NCBI GenBank assembly: GCA_902779675.1
Contig: CACZCK010000006.1
Coordinates: forward strand, 1 to 64,000
Direction of reading: 5' to 3'
Length of the DNA: 64,000 nt
Source: an uncultured Coriobacteriaceae bacterium
Lineage (GTDB): Bacteria > Actinomycetota > Coriobacteriia > Coriobacteriales > Atopobiaceae
This document shows positions 63,773-64,000 of this stretch, piece by piece. Below the pieces are notes generated by a model. It had not been told where the DNA came from. It was given only the letters and a program-made list of their open reading frames with translations, and ran no database searches. The position numbers and the translations under genes are program-made. Each line of letters opens with the position of its first letter. Positions within the stretch are counted from its first letter, which is position 1.

Positions 63773-64000
63773 TCACTCGCGCGAGGCGGGGGACCCGTCC
63801 CCACCCCGCTCCTTGTCTCTCATCCATTGCGCGGCCACCACGGCCTGCCCCAGCGCCACGCCGCCGTCGTTGGGCGGCACCAGGCTATGGGTCAGCACGG
63901 TAAAGCCCCGCTCGCGCAACCGCCGCACCGTAAGGTCCAGCAGCAGGGTGTTCTGATAGCAGCCGCCGGTCAGTGCGACCACGTCCACGCCACGCTTGTC
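63773..64000 (-). CDS. hypF: Hydrogenase maturation protein HypF, C-terminal part (partial)
   Basis: Open frame entering from the right edge and ending at 63773. The last 75 residues read VVALTGGCYQNTLLLDLTVRRLRERGF ... SLVPPNDGGVALGQAVVA, the end of the Kae1-like domain of HypF, which carbamoylates HypE. The rest of the gene lies outside the window. It heads the hypF-hypC-hypD-hypE run. Confidence 0.88.
   Translation of the reverse strand, partial: DKRGVDVVALTGGCYQNTLLLDLTVRRLRERGFTVLTHSLVPPNDGGVALGQAVVAAQWMRDKERGGDGSPASRE

Overview
The window is GC-rich, gene-dense bacterial DNA. The gene order efp-asp23-nusB-xseB-tlyA-nadK-recN, infC-rpmI-rplT and tgt-secD-secF-recJ-relA, together with the lactate permease, clostridial-type 2[4Fe-4S] ferredoxin, hyp genes and nitrogenase-like pair, points to an anaerobic high-GC Gram-positive. 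Class Coriobacteriia (an Olsenella/Atopobium-type gut or oral organism) is the best guess; this rests on gene content and base composition, not on a search. No rRNA gene, transposase, integrase, phage gene or CRISPR array was found.

Layout. 1-6800: small exported or regulatory genes (SIMPL-domain protein, HTH protein, lipoprotein), a tandem pair of P-loop/CYTH proteins, a frameshifted esterase-like lipoprotein and a VanZ-family protein. 6860-12011 (minus): housekeeping run efp, asp23/gls24, nusB, xseB, tlyA, nadK, recN, with a LexA-like box before nadK-recN. 12149-12346: a low-GC element with about 51-nt terminal inverted repeats, MITE-like. 12491-14134 (minus): infC-rpmI-rplT with an attenuator-like leader and tRNA-Leu(CAA). 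14163-26374 (minus): HAD phosphatase, tgt, secD, secF, a RecJ-HIRAN-RecQ-like fusion, the (p)ppGpp synthetase, a metallo-beta-lactamase-fold hydrolase and a sortase-like protein. 26613-31906: HPr, a divergent coiled-coil membrane protein, the queuosine genes queA and queH, and a zinc-ribbon membrane protein. 32011-35003: a coiled-coil NlpC/P60-like hydrolase and two prepilin-peptidase-like genes, one lacking a catalytic Asp. 35091-45285: two FtsX/MacB-type ABC systems flanking a DJ-1/PfpI, Y-family polymerase and YolD-like operon. 45469-51135: a surface-glycan locus of two large proteins sharing the same C-terminal SGNH hydrolase domain. 51287-57139: lactate permease, ferredoxin, a degenerate 5'-nucleotidase-like lipoprotein, a second SIMPL protein, NUDIX and DUF1232 proteins. 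57234-64000 (minus): polysaccharide deacetylase, a two-subunit nitrogenase-like pair, hypE, hypD, hypC and the 3' end of hypF.

How the parts fit. The minus-strand run from secD to the sortase-like gene combines protein export, recombination and the stringent response. Three queuosine steps are present (tgt, queA, queH). Two operons with LexA-like boxes, nadK-recN and yajL-polY-yolD, suggest an SOS regulon. Hyp genes imply a NiFe hydrogenase elsewhere. The nitrogenase-like pair downstream of hypE is the least explained module and the best candidate for an undescribed system. The RecJ-helicase fusion and the double-SGNH glycan locus follow.
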